Shown: piece after piece, positions 35,376-44,385 of the stretch | Layout: every line of letters starts with the position of its first letter | Position numbering within the stretch: position 1 is the first letter of the stretch | NCBI GenBank assembly: GCA_002371705.1 | Contig: DFGI01000051.1 | Location: 7,111 to 71,110 of the forward strand | From: Bacteroidales bacterium UBA3754 | GTDB taxonomy: Bacteria > Bacteroidota > Bacteroidia > Bacteroidales > UBA1715 | DNA length: 64,000 nucleotides | Direction of reading: 5' to 3' | Notes under the pieces: generated by a model | The model's database searches: none | Told to the model about the DNA's origin: nothing | Seen by the model: the letters and a program-made list of their open reading frames with translations, nothing else | Position numbers and translations under genes: made by a program

Positions 35376-36104
35376 CTACGTATATAATCCTCCATTTATC
35401 GAAATTACTTCTCCATTTATATACGCCGCCTTATCTGAAGCCAAAAATGCTACCAAATCAGCAACTTCTTCTGGAGTACCAAAACGACCGGCAGGAATCA
35501 TTTTCTTCAATTCTGCTTCTGGCAAATCCTGCGTCATATCGGTAGCGATAAAACCTGGAGCGACAGCATTCACGGTAATTTTTCGTGAACCAATTTCTTG
35601 AGCCAAAGCCTTTGTGGAACCAATCAATCCTGCTTTTGCAGCTGAATAATTCGTTTGACCAGCCAATCCTTTTATTCCCGAAAGCGACGCCACGTTCACA
35701 ATTCGTCCATATCGTTTTGTTATCATAGATTTCAAAAGACGACGAGTAACATAGAAAAATGAGTCCAAATTGGTGCGGAGCACTTTATTCCATTGTTCGT
35801 CCTGCATAAACACCATCACAGCGTCATCGCGAATGCCAGCATTGTTCACCAACACAGAAATATACTCTTCCGGATGCGACGATTGCCATTGCTGAATTGC
35901 CACATCAACTGATTTTGAATCAGAAACATCAAACGGCAACAACTCCGCAGATCCTCCATTTTTTTCAATTTCCTGCTTTACTTCCATAGCAGCAGCTTCA
36001 TTCGAACGATAATTTATTATCACCGAAAAGCCTTCTTTGGCAAGTGCATAACATACTGCCCGCCCAATTCCTCTTGATCCTCCTGTAATTAATGCGTATT
36101 TCAT
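35376..36104 (-). CDS. fabG: 3-oxoacyl-ACP reductase (FabG-like SDR)
   Basis: A 242-residue short-chain dehydrogenase: NADPH loop GGSRGIGRA (8-16), NNAG at 87-90 and the catalytic S140, Y153, K157. It reduces 3-oxoacyl-ACP. It starts 2 bases after the ammonia-lyase stop, so the two genes work together. Confidence 0.9.
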   Translation of the reverse strand: MKYALITGGSRGIGRAVCYALAKEGFSVIINYRSNEAAAMEVKQEIEKNGGSAELLPFDVSDSKSVDVAIQQWQSSHPEEYISVLVNNAGIRDDAVMVFMQDEQWNKVLRTNLDSFFYVTRRLLKSMITKRYGRIVNVASLSGIKGLAGQTNYSAAKAGLIGSTKALAQEIGSRKITVNAVAPGFIATDMTQDLPEAELKKMIPAGRFGTPEEVADLVAFLASDKAAYINGEVISINGGLYT

Positions 36105-36106
36105 AG

Positions 36107-37621
36107 TTATATGTTTACATTTTTTAAAAATTCAACCAGTGTAGCTATTTCTTCATATTTTGGTTCGTCCTTGACAAATGCAGGAACAATTTTACGTACA
36201 TCGTCGTAAAACGCCCGTGTAGCCGACGATAGTTTGTTTTGTATCTTCAAACAATCAACTGCTTGAACCAACGCCATACAATGAATTGCGGCAACTTGGA
36301 ATCCATTTTCCACAACATGTTTTGCTATCAACGCTGAATTTGTTCCCATCGACACTATGTCCTGATTGTCGTTGTTGTTCGGAATACTATGAATCGACAT
36401 TGGATTTGAAAGTGTCTGCGATTCAGCTGTAGTTGACGTCGCCGTGAATTGCGGCGCCTGCAAACCATAATTCAAACCTAACTTGCCAAGATTCACAAAC
36501 GGTGGCAAAATGCCGTTTATTTTATCGTGGAACAAATAATTCAACTGACGCTCCATAAGCATTGTCATCTTCGTCACGCCAATTTTTAGTTTGTCCATTT
36601 CATACGAAATGTAATCACCATGAAAATTTCCTCCATGATATACGTTTTGTGTTTCCACATCCACAATCGGGTTGTCGTCAACAGAATTGAATTCGTTTAC
36701 AATTACCTTTTCTGCGTTTTTCAACTCATCGAAAATTGGACCAAGCACTTGCGGCACACAACGCAACGAATAATACGGCTGAACTTTTTGATCCATAGAA
36801 AAGACCTTCTTCGTGGTTTTTTGGTCATACAACTCTGCCTGACGGTCGCGTAAACATTTGCTGTCCTTTGCGATTTCCCTCATACATTCTGCCACTTTCT
36901 GCTGTCCTTCGTGCAATTTAATATTGTTCAACGCTGGACTCAGGAAATCATCGTACGACGATGCTATTTCATTCATCATAACAGAGAACAACATTGCCCA
37001 ACGAAGCAATTTTTGCGAATATGTAAGATTTACAACTCCAATACCTGTCATACAAGCCGTACCATTAACTATGGAAAGTCCGTCACGGCCATGCAGTTTC
37101 AATGGTTTTAAACCTTCTTCCTTTAAAACCTCGGCGGTCGCGCGTTTTTCACCTTTGTAAAAAACAAACCCCTCTCCGATTAAAGTCAACGCCAAATGCG
37201 ACAGCTGAACCAAATCACCGCTTGCTCCCACGCTTCCGTGCTCAGGAATATATGGATAAATGCCACGATTTATATATTCTTTCAGTTGTTTTGCACAATC
37301 TATGTGAATACCCGACTTGCCCAAAACAAACGTTCTGTAGCGAGCCAACATTACCGCACGCACATACAATTCCGGAATAGGACTTCCCGCTCCACACGAA
37401 TGCGAACGGACAATATTATACTGCAAATCATTCAAATCAGCATCATTGATGCGGTATTGCGCCATCGGTCCAAACCCCGTATTGATGCCATAAATAACCT
37501 TATCTTTAGCAAATTTCTCAAGGAACGAATAGCTTTCAAGCATTTTCTCTTCCTCTTTCTTGCTAATTTTCAACTCCTTACCATCAAATACTATGGCTTG
37601 GATTTCCTGTAACGTTATCAT
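36107..37621 (-). CDS. Aromatic amino acid ammonia-lyase (HAL/TAL family)
   Basis: A 504-residue enzyme that forms a MIO cofactor from A133-S134-G135 in GSVGASGDLVQLSH and removes ammonia from an aromatic amino acid. Y44 in the VIYGINTGFG loop is the catalytic base. The selectivity site reads S73-H74 (VRSHSCGAG), closer to histidine lyase enzymes, but the fused context (FabG, ketoacyl synthase, no hutU or hutI) fits a tyrosine or phenylalanine lyase that makes an aryl-acrylate starter for aryl polyene/flexirubin-like lipids. Substrate remains open. A -7 box TAACTTTG lies 24 bases upstream. Confidence 0.85.
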   Translation of the reverse strand: MITLQEIQAIVFDGKELKISKKEEEKMLESYSFLEKFAKDKVIYGINTGFGPMAQYRINDADLNDLQYNIVRSHSCGAGSPIPELYVRAVMLARYRTFVLGKSGIHIDCAKQLKEYINRGIYPYIPEHGSVGASGDLVQLSHLALTLIGEGFVFYKGEKRATAEVLKEEGLKPLKLHGRDGLSIVNGTACMTGIGVVNLTYSQKLLRWAMLFSVMMNEIASSYDDFLSPALNNIKLHEGQQKVAECMREIAKDSKCLRDRQAELYDQKTTKKVFSMDQKVQPYYSLRCVPQVLGPIFDELKNAEKVIVNEFNSVDDNPIVDVETQNVYHGGNFHGDYISYEMDKLKIGVTKMTMLMERQLNYLFHDKINGILPPFVNLGKLGLNYGLQAPQFTATSTTAESQTLSNPMSIHSIPNNNDNQDIVSMGTNSALIAKHVVENGFQVAAIHCMALVQAVDCLKIQNKLSSATRAFYDDVRKIVPAFVKDEPKYEEIATLVEFLKNVNI

Positions 37622-37645
37622 TTCAATCTTGTTTCTTAAACACTA

Positions 37646-37653
37646 CAAAGTTA
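37646..37653 (-). promoter_or_regulatory. Likely -7 box of the ammonia-lyase operon
   Basis: On the minus strand TAACTTTG, 24 bases before the lyase ATG. The -33 element is weak (TTG 22 bases upstream). Confidence 0.4.
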
Positions 37654-37690
37654 CAAAAAATGTTTGACTACCATACAATAGCAATAAAAA

Positions 37691-37716
37691 AAGCCCCATG
37701 ATTGCTCATGAAGCTT
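37691..37716 (-). terminator. Terminator of rpmE2
   Basis: Stem 37691-37701 with 37706-37716 (two G-T pairs, 4-base loop), followed by seven T residues on the minus strand. Confidence 0.7.
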
Positions 37717-37754
37717 CTTTCCAATCATTATTATGAAAAAACTTTACCTTTTGC

Positions 37755-38024
37755 TTATTTATTAGCAGCAACTTTTTCGTAGTGCGCTTTGTATTTATTA
37801 CGGAATTTATCAACACGACCAGCCGTATCAACAAATTTCATCTTACCAGTGAAGAATGGATGTGAATAACTTGAAACTTCCAATTTCACAACTGGGTACT
37901 CAACGCCATCAACTGTAATTGTTTCTTTTGATGGAGCACAAGAACGAGTGATGAACACTTTCTCGTTCGACATATCCTTAAACGCTACTAAGCGATAGTT
38001 CTCTGGATGTAGATCTTTTTTCAT
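37755..38024 (-). CDS. rpmE2: 50S ribosomal protein bL31, type B
   Basis: An 89-residue bL31 of the zinc-free type B (MKKDLHPENYRLVAFKD, SYSHPFFTGK). It lacks the four Cys of type A. It has its own promoter and terminator. Confidence 0.95.
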   Translation of the reverse strand: MKKDLHPENYRLVAFKDMSNEKVFITRSCAPSKETITVDGVEYPVVKLEVSSYSHPFFTGKMKFVDTAGRVDKFRNKYKAHYEKVAANK

Positions 38025-38061
38025 CGTATATTATAATTAACTTCCTTGTTTTTTCGTGGGG

Positions 38062-38091
38062 CAAAGATATACAAAATATTTAAGTTTCAAA
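38062..38091 (-). promoter_or_regulatory. Housekeeping promoter of rpmE2
   Basis: On the minus strand TTTG (38088-38091), 18 bases, TATCTTTG (38062-38069). Confidence 0.65.
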
Positions 38092-38979
38092 TTATTTTTT
38101 TGATTTCTCTTTTTTCTTCTTTGATTTTGACGCTGGAGTTTGCTCTTCTTGTGCCTGTTCTCCGAAGATATATGCCTCTGGATTATCTATAAAATCTTGT
38201 GGGTCAACATGTTTACCTTGTTGGTCCAAATATTCCTCATTTATAATTTTTGTTTGTGCTTTTTCAAATTCATCTTCATTCACAATTTTCCCGTCCTCAT
38301 ATTCAATCTTTATTTTCAACGAGCCATCTTCGTTAAAATATTCCCACAAGCCGTCGCGGACATCATTTTTGTATTTCCCAGTAATGTGTTTAGTTCCATC
38401 GGAGAAAAACACCAAAAAGTCGCCATCCAATTTATTTTCAGAATATTTTGCCTTTTGGCGAATTTTTCCATCTTCGTAAAACCACAACCATTCTCCGTTT
38501 TTCAGACTATCCTTCCAATATTTTATCTCCATTGGTTGCGAAGGATTTGATTGCCAATATACCGTACTTTTGCCATCTAACAAACCGTGGTTGTAGTTTT
38601 CTTCCATCACAATTTGGTTTGCCGCGCCAAAATACTGCCATGTGCCGTTTTTCTTTTTGGCATAATACGAACCTTTAGCCGATAGTTCTCCAGCAATGTC
38701 GTACATAGTAACTGTCACTAAATTAGCGTCTTTCGCATCATAGTACATATCATATTTGAGCTGACCGTTGGAATGATATTTTTTCAATTGTCCCACAGGC
38801 ACATCGTTTTTAAAATATCCTTCGTACTGGATATTTCCATTCTCGTATTTTTGAATCCAATGCCCCTGACGCTTGCCGTTGGCATCCATATAGTTCAACG
38901 TATCAACTGCTTTTTTCTGGGCAAAACCGCAATTAAACGATAAAACCAAAAGAACGAATAATTTTACAAATCTTTTCAT
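38092..38979 (-). CDS. Exported YwqK/MORN-like repeat protein
   Basis: A 295-residue protein with signal peptide (ends CGFAQ) and about seven MORN-like/YwqK repeats, each with patterns like GKRQGHWIQKYENGNIQYEG and NGEWLWFYEDGKI. The C-terminus is charged (SKSKKKKEKSKK). Such repeats bind membranes or partner proteins. ATG 38979 is chosen over a TTG two codons upstream. It follows rng by 10 bases. Confidence 0.8.
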   Translation of the reverse strand: MKRFVKLFVLLVLSFNCGFAQKKAVDTLNYMDANGKRQGHWIQKYENGNIQYEGYFKNDVPVGQLKKYHSNGQLKYDMYYDAKDANLVTVTMYDIAGELSAKGSYYAKKKNGTWQYFGAANQIVMEENYNHGLLDGKSTVYWQSNPSQPMEIKYWKDSLKNGEWLWFYEDGKIRQKAKYSENKLDGDFLVFFSDGTKHITGKYKNDVRDGLWEYFNEDGSLKIKIEYEDGKIVNEDEFEKAQTKIINEEYLDQQGKHVDPQDFIDNPEAYIFGEQAQEEQTPASKSKKKKEKSKK

Positions 38980-38989
38980 AATCAATTAG

Positions 38990-40546
38990 TTAATATATGA
39001 TTTCTTCGTGTTCGTTTGTTTCAAATTTATATTCCAAAAATGTATTCGCATTGGATGCCACAACTTTCACGCCAAAACCATATTTGAACTTCCAACGTAA
39101 TGCCAACGATGGAAATCCACGTTTTATATGCGATTCTATATACGGATGAACCGTGACAACCACACGTTTATACTCTGTATTTTTTCGAATGTACGCCAAC
39201 TCACCTTCTATTTCCTGAACAAGATTGATGCTTGGCGAAATAGTTCCCGTACCTTTACAAACTGGACAAGTCTCGTTTGTGCTAATACTTATTTCTGGAC
39301 GAACTCGCTGGCGTGTGATTTGCATCAGCCCGAACTTGCTCAGTGGCAGAATGTTATGTTTTGCCCTATCTTCCGCCATTGCTTCTTTCATTGTCTCGTA
39401 CAACTTGATTTTATTCTCGTTATCCTTCATATCAATAAAATCAACAATCACAATGCCACCAAGGTCTCTTAGACGAATTTGGCGGGCGATTTCCAATGCC
39501 GATGCAATATTAACTTCTATCGCATTGCCTTCTTGATTTTTATCGGCTTTGGTGCGATTTCCGCTATTCACATCAATTACATGGAGCGCTTCGGTCTTTT
39601 CAATAATCAAATATGCGCCACTTTTTACTGGTACCGTACGACCAAACGAGCTACGGATTTGTCTTTCAACGCCATATTGCTCATAAATTGGAGGTCCAGC
39701 AGTATATAGACGGACGGTCTTCTCGCTCCCTGGAGCAATTGTCGATAGGTACGTTTTCACTTCTGCAAACAAATCCTCGTCATCCACAATTATGTCGGAA
39801 TACGATGGATTATACACATCACGCAATAGCGACGAAACTCTATCAACTTCTCGTTGAACAAGATACGGCGTTTTATTTTTCGCCTCGCGAATTTTCACAA
39901 GGATTTTTTCCCAACGTGCAACCAATTCGCTGATTTCACTTTCCAAAACGGAAACATCGCAGCCATCGGCAGCCGTTCTGATTATAACCCCGTAATTCTT
40001 TGGTACAAGTGATTTTGCTATCTTACGCAGACGGTTCTTCTCATCACTTGATTCTATTTTTTGAGAAATGGAAATTTTATTGGAAAAAGGCAACAAAATA
40101 ATATTTCGTCCTGCCAATGAAATTTCTGCGCACAATTTCGGTCCTTTAGTAGAAATTGGTTCTTTCGCAACCTGCACAAGTATATAATCGCCTACGTTCA
40201 ACAAATCGGTAACCACACCATTTTTGTCAATGTCAGGCAATAGTTCTATATTTTCAAACGACGGTATATTTTTCCCTTCTACAATGCGATGCAGCGCTTC
40301 GCTCATTGACTGAAACTGAGGTCCCAAGTCATTATAATGCAAAAAAGCCGCATGTTCGTAGCCTAAATCCACAAACACAGCATTTAACGATGGGGTTATT
40401 TTCTTTATTTTAGCAAGATAAATGTCACCGACAGCGAAATTTATATTATTGGAACTGGACACATATTCTAACAACTTTGAGTCCTCCAATAACGCGACAT
40501 CCACAACATCCTTCCCGTGCCCTCTAATAATAATTTCCTTACTCAC
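38990..40546 (-). CDS. rng: Ribonuclease G/E family protein
   Basis: A 518-residue endonuclease of the RNase E/G family for rRNA and mRNA processing. It holds an S1-like domain (FAVGDIYLAKIKKITPSLNAVFVDLG), catalytic metal-binding Asp residues in HVIDVNSG and VIVDFIDM and the zinc-link motif CPVCKGTG. It has no long C-terminal scaffold, so it is the RNase G type. Confidence 0.93.
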   Translation of the reverse strand: MSKEIIIRGHGKDVVDVALLEDSKLLEYVSSSNNINFAVGDIYLAKIKKITPSLNAVFVDLGYEHAAFLHYNDLGPQFQSMSEALHRIVEGKNIPSFENIELLPDIDKNGVVTDLLNVGDYILVQVAKEPISTKGPKLCAEISLAGRNIILLPFSNKISISQKIESSDEKNRLRKIAKSLVPKNYGVIIRTAADGCDVSVLESEISELVARWEKILVKIREAKNKTPYLVQREVDRVSSLLRDVYNPSYSDIIVDDEDLFAEVKTYLSTIAPGSEKTVRLYTAGPPIYEQYGVERQIRSSFGRTVPVKSGAYLIIEKTEALHVIDVNSGNRTKADKNQEGNAIEVNIASALEIARQIRLRDLGGIVIVDFIDMKDNENKIKLYETMKEAMAEDRAKHNILPLSKFGLMQITRQRVRPEISISTNETCPVCKGTGTISPSINLVQEIEGELAYIRKNTEYKRVVVTVHPYIESHIKRGFPSLALRWKFKYGFGVKVVASNANTFLEYKFETNEHEEIIY

Positions 40547-40563
40547 TGCAATTATGTATTAAA

Positions 40564-40599
40564 AATAATCCATTATTGAGACTACAATAATGGATTATT
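40564..40599 (-). terminator. Strong terminator between the HU/COX24 unit and rng
   Basis: A perfect 15-bp stem (40564-40578 with 40585-40599, 6-base loop) followed by TTTTT on the minus strand. It ends the hup transcript about 18 bases before rng. Confidence 0.85.
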
Positions 40600-40621
40600 T
40601 GTTGTGTGAATGCTAAGAAAT

Positions 40622-40711
40622 TTATTTCTTCTTATGACGATTCTTTCTTAGACGTTTTTTTCTTTTGTGTGTAGCCATTTTATGGCGTTTATGTTTTTTT
40701 CCGTTTGGCAT
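40622..40711 (-). CDS. AURKAIP1/COX24-domain micro-protein (29 aa)
   Basis: A 29-residue, extremely basic peptide (starts MPNGKKHKRHKMATHKRKKR, ends RHKKK). It matches the small AURKAIP1/COX24 (mS38-like) proteins conserved in Bacteroidetes and mitochondria, and is probably a ribosome component. It sits 15 bases downstream of the HU gene on the same message. Confidence 0.85.
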   Translation of the reverse strand: MPNGKKHKRHKMATHKRKKRLRKNRHKKK

Positions 40712-40726
40712 AATTCAATCCTCCAA

Positions 40727-41011
40727 TTATTTTACATTATTTTTTACCACTGAAATAAACGTTTTTGCAGGTTTGAATGTTGGTACATTGTGTGCAGGGA
40801 TTTTGATTGTTGTGTTTTTCGCAATGTTACGAGCTGTTTTCTCAGCACGTTTTTTCACTACAAAACTACCAAACCCACGAAGATAAACATTTGTACCTTC
40901 TTTCAATGATTTCTTAATTGCTTCCATCGAAGTTTCCAATGCTTTTTGCACTACTACTTTTTCAATTCCTGTTTTCTTCGAAACTTCGTTTACAATATCA
41001 GCTTTCGTCAT
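40727..41011 (-). CDS. hup: HU-family DNA-binding protein
   Basis: A 94-residue HU protein with typical helix pair and beta arm (GFGSFVVKKRAEKTARN, then PTFKPAKTF). It bends and packs DNA in the nucleoid. The promoter lies at 41063-41092. Confidence 0.93.
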   Translation of the reverse strand: MTKADIVNEVSKKTGIEKVVVQKALETSMEAIKKSLKEGTNVYLRGFGSFVVKKRAEKTARNIAKNTTIKIPAHNVPTFKPAKTFISVVKNNVK

Positions 41012-41062
41012 TTTTTTATTATTTATTAATTAATTACTTTGTTTTTGTCTATTTGTGTTGTG

Positions 41063-41092
41063 CAAATGTACACTTATTATTTAATAATCAAA
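41063..41092 (-). promoter_or_regulatory. Housekeeping promoter of the HU gene
   Basis: On the minus strand TTTG (41089-41092), 18 bases, TACATTTG (41063-41070), with a leader of about 45 bases. Confidence 0.75.
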
Positions 41093-41112
41093 AGATTAGA
41101 CTATTTTTTTTC

Positions 41113-41838
41113 TTAATTACCCAACAATGGATCATCTTTGTCAAATGCTTCTGCTCTACATTTCACATTTTTAGCTCTCGGGGAACGAACTATCACAAAA
41201 TTTCCAGTGATTGTATCACCAATTTGTGTATAATGTTGTTCTTCTTTGTACATTACTAACATATATGAATATACACCTGAAGCCAATGGTTTTGTATTAT
41301 TGTATTCATAATAACCCAACGTGGTATCCATAGCAACCTCACCGATAAACAAGTTGTTTTTGTTATCATAGTCGGTATATACACGCAATTTGGTCGTATC
41401 GTCCGTTGTCTTGATAATCAAACGATTGTACGGGAATTTTTCAATACCACCAATGTGGAAATATGTGTTTAACTTGTCATTGTATGCTGTATCTGGATTG
41501 ATACGACATGGACAAGCCGTATCATTTCCTGCCAACAAAGAATCTCTTGCTTCTTCAGCTGTACATTCTTTTTGGTAGTCACTATGCAACATATATGGTG
41601 GAACATACGCACCCATCTTTGGATTATACACCATTGAATCACACATAGAGTGATTACTTGGAGTCATTACCGGATAAATCGTAACATACGTACCTTTTAC
41701 CGTATCAACTACAACTTTGTGGGCAATAGCATTTTCCACAACGCAATTGATACAATCCTCCTCCTTCGTACATTTTGAAAAGATGTTGATCGAAGCAACG
41801 AACAATATGCCAAGAATATATAAACAACTTTTTTTCAT
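41113..41838 (-). CDS. Cys-rich exported protein or lipoprotein, unknown function
   Basis: A 241-residue exported protein with signal MKKSCLYILGILFVASINIF and a cysteine at 22 that could be a lipid site, though the lipobox is poor. The mature part has 9 further Cys, some in pairs (CINC, CPC). No family recognised. ATG 41838 gives the signal peptide; a longer frame does not. Confidence 0.65.
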   Translation of the reverse strand: MKKSCLYILGILFVASINIFSKCTKEEDCINCVVENAIAHKVVVDTVKGTYVTIYPVMTPSNHSMCDSMVYNPKMGAYVPPYMLHSDYQKECTAEEARDSLLAGNDTACPCRINPDTAYNDKLNTYFHIGGIEKFPYNRLIIKTTDDTTKLRVYTDYDNKNNLFIGEVAMDTTLGYYEYNNTKPLASGVYSYMLVMYKEEQHYTQIGDTITGNFVIVRSPRAKNVKCRAEAFDKDDPLLGN

Positions 41839-41931
41839 AATACTTAAATTTTTCTGTTTAACAACTCTTAAATTTTGCAATTACACAAAAATAAAACAGA
41901 TTTTTCAAAAAACAAACAATTCAATAGCTAA

Positions 41932-44049
41932 TTAATTGAAATTTATTCTATTGTCCGTAATATTTGCTTTGTCTTCCAAAATTTTATAGATGTTGTTTGT
42001 AAGCATACTTGCGTTTCTCTGGCGTTGCGAATCTTGTTCTTTCGCCGCATCAGAAACTTCTGAAGTACGTTTGTCAGTAATTTGTGCCACATATACGCCT
42101 CGTGTTCCTGCGATTGGTTTTGAAACAGCATCCTTATCCAATGTTGACAATGTTGCGAATAATACAGGTTCCACACCCAATCCAGCTGCACTAACCGATG
42201 CGAATGATACATTTGAAGCAGTTTGTACAGTAAGCGATTTTGCTTGTGCCACAGCATCAACCGACGAAATATCGCCCATAGCCTTTACTTCGTCCATTAC
42301 CATTTGTTTCTTTTTCTCTTGTTTCAAAGCGTCTGTCACCACATCTTTCACTTTTTCCAAGTCAGCCACACCTTCTTCCTGAACGTCAGTAACTACAAGA
42401 ACCAAGAATTTATCACCACAACGGAAAATTTCCGAAACTTCGCCTTCCTTATCCTTGTTTTGATGCGCCCAACGAATTACTTGACGTGAATCGTCAATGC
42501 CAGGAAGTACACGTTGATTTTCGTCAGTGTTACCAGAATAACGCAATACCAACGAAGAATCTGCTTCTACAGCTGCCTCAAATTGTTCTTGTGTTCTGTT
42601 TTCTGAAATAAATTTCACAGCGTTTTGATACACTCTTGAGCGAGTTGATTGCGAATAAGAGATCGCTTTCGAATATACTTGTACTTGTACTCGTTTTGAT
42701 TTTGGACTTTGGTTCAAAATTTGAATCAAGTGAACGCCATAATTTGATGGAGCCACATATAATTTACCAACTTCACCGAAGAAACTTGAATCTTGGAATG
42801 AACGAACCATCTCGCCATCCTTAAACCAATCAATTACGCCACCATTCTTTGCAGAACCAGAATCAGCAGAAAATTGAAGTGCCAATGCTGCAAAGTCAGC
42901 GCCTTTCTCAATCAAACCTTTCAAACTGTCAACTTTTGCAAACGCATCTTCACTGTTAATCAAGATGTGGCGAACACGAGCTGAATCAGCGCAAGGACGA
43001 ATATCGGAGATTTTTGCAATTTTGTAGCTATTGTCTTCGAAATAAATTGGAGTTATATCGCCAATATTACCAGCAAATGCAAACGTGTCCAAATTTGCTG
43101 GCAAATCACCTTTCTTATTGTAGTCAGCGTTGAATTTCGTATCAGAATTAAGATTCAAGAACAACAAATCATTTTTACTGTTTTTGAAATCTTCAGCTTT
43201 CGAAGCAACCAATTCTTCCGTTGCGTGAATATCGTCGGCAGTTGGAACAATGTCAAATGTAACATATTCAAATGTAACACCTGGCTCCTGTTTGTATCGT
43301 TTTTCTGTTTTTACAGTTTTATAATAGTCTTTCAATTCTTTGTCCGACACTGTAATTGTGCTATCGGCAATTGTTTCGTATGGAACTTTCACATACGAGA
43401 AATCAAACTGTTCGTTGCGGGTAGTTGCATAATCTTCTGACTCTAACTTTGTAACATACACACCGTTAGCGACAAGGCTCACGTATTTTCTACGCAACGT
43501 ATTTTCGTGCAAACCTTTTTCAAATTGCACCCAGTTTTCATAGAATTCAGGATTTTTCTCCTTGTATGCAGCCAAATTACTCAGCACATTAATCAACATA
43601 TCCTTGTCGAATTCGTTTGTTTGTGGATTTCTAAAATAATATTGTATTTCAGGATCAACATTTTCTCCAACGGTAATGTCCTCGATTTCTTCATCCGACA
43701 AACCTTCTATGCCAAGATTTTCTTTATATGTGCTCAAGCCAAGGTTCTTATAGCTATTTTCGAACAATTTGCCTGTCAAGAACGATCTCCACGCATTTGA
43801 ATATGTTTGTTCCCTTTGCGCATACGACAAGTCCTGTCCATTTGCTTTTTGTTGTTCTTCCATCATGTTCAGAACCTCATAGTATTCATCGTAGGAATAT
43901 TCCTCACCATTGACTTTTGCAATCACATTACTTTGTTTTGAAGAGAACAAAGAAGTATCAAGTCCTGTCACAATAAATGCCAACAATGCCAAACCAATTA
44001 CGATTGTCAACATCCACGAATTTTTTCTTAATGTCTGAATAGCTGCCAT
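41932..44049 (-). CDS. ppiD: PpiD/SurA-like periplasmic peptidyl-prolyl isomerase
   Basis: A 705-residue chaperone anchored by one N-terminal helix (about 12-30, SWMLTIVIGLALLAFIVTG), with a SurA_N-like part (50-250) and a parvulin domain (about 350-440, starting VRHILINSEDAF, with a later VAPSNYGVHLIQIL). It helps outer membrane proteins to fold. Last gene of a run with lptC and a TPR protein. ATG 44049 is chosen as the family start (MAAIQTLRKNSW). Confidence 0.9.
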   Translation of the reverse strand: MAAIQTLRKNSWMLTIVIGLALLAFIVTGLDTSLFSSKQSNVIAKVNGEEYSYDEYYEVLNMMEEQQKANGQDLSYAQREQTYSNAWRSFLTGKLFENSYKNLGLSTYKENLGIEGLSDEEIEDITVGENVDPEIQYYFRNPQTNEFDKDMLINVLSNLAAYKEKNPEFYENWVQFEKGLHENTLRRKYVSLVANGVYVTKLESEDYATTRNEQFDFSYVKVPYETIADSTITVSDKELKDYYKTVKTEKRYKQEPGVTFEYVTFDIVPTADDIHATEELVASKAEDFKNSKNDLLFLNLNSDTKFNADYNKKGDLPANLDTFAFAGNIGDITPIYFEDNSYKIAKISDIRPCADSARVRHILINSEDAFAKVDSLKGLIEKGADFAALALQFSADSGSAKNGGVIDWFKDGEMVRSFQDSSFFGEVGKLYVAPSNYGVHLIQILNQSPKSKRVQVQVYSKAISYSQSTRSRVYQNAVKFISENRTQEQFEAAVEADSSLVLRYSGNTDENQRVLPGIDDSRQVIRWAHQNKDKEGEVSEIFRCGDKFLVLVVTDVQEEGVADLEKVKDVVTDALKQEKKKQMVMDEVKAMGDISSVDAVAQAKSLTVQTASNVSFASVSAAGLGVEPVLFATLSTLDKDAVSKPIAGTRGVYVAQITDKRTSEVSDAAKEQDSQRQRNASMLTNNIYKILEDKANITDNRINFN

Positions 44050-44151
44050 ATTATTATTTGTTATTCGTTTATATAGTTCTAAATTTCGAGTTGGCAAATT
44101 TAACAAAAGAACAAGAATTGCCAACGTTTGGACAAAATATTTTTCTGTACT

Positions 44152-44385
44152 TTATAGCTTTTTCTGCATTGATTCGTTTTTTTCCTCATTTTTTCGTTTG
44201 TAGCGACGGAAAAAATACATTCCGAACGAAAGTACGCTCATTACCAAAAATTTAACGCATTCCGCATTAATTCCATGATAATACCAATCAATTATGGCCG
44301 TACCCAACATGGAAACCGCGATTGTGAGCCACGCATATTCCATTATTATTATATAAATTGAATATCTTTTCTGTGAATCACTCAT
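44152..44385 (-). CDS. Small two-helix membrane protein
   Basis: A 77-residue protein with two transmembrane helices (about 13-31 and 43-61) and a basic tail. It overlaps the lptC 3' end by 8 bases. In many Bacteroidetes a CorC-like hemolysin family gene occupies this place; here only this small protein is found. Function unknown. A longer start at 44424 lies deep in lptC and is less likely. Confidence 0.6.
   Translation of the reverse strand: MSDSQKRYSIYIIIMEYAWLTIAVSMLGTAIIDWYYHGINAECVKFLVMSVLSFGMYFFRRYKRKNEEKNESMQKKL

Noticed and set aside
36107..37621. Histidine degradation (hutH) in a hut operon
   Set aside because: No hutU, hutI or formiminotransferase genes are adjacent; the neighbours are FabG and a ketoacyl synthase. 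The substrate is left open.
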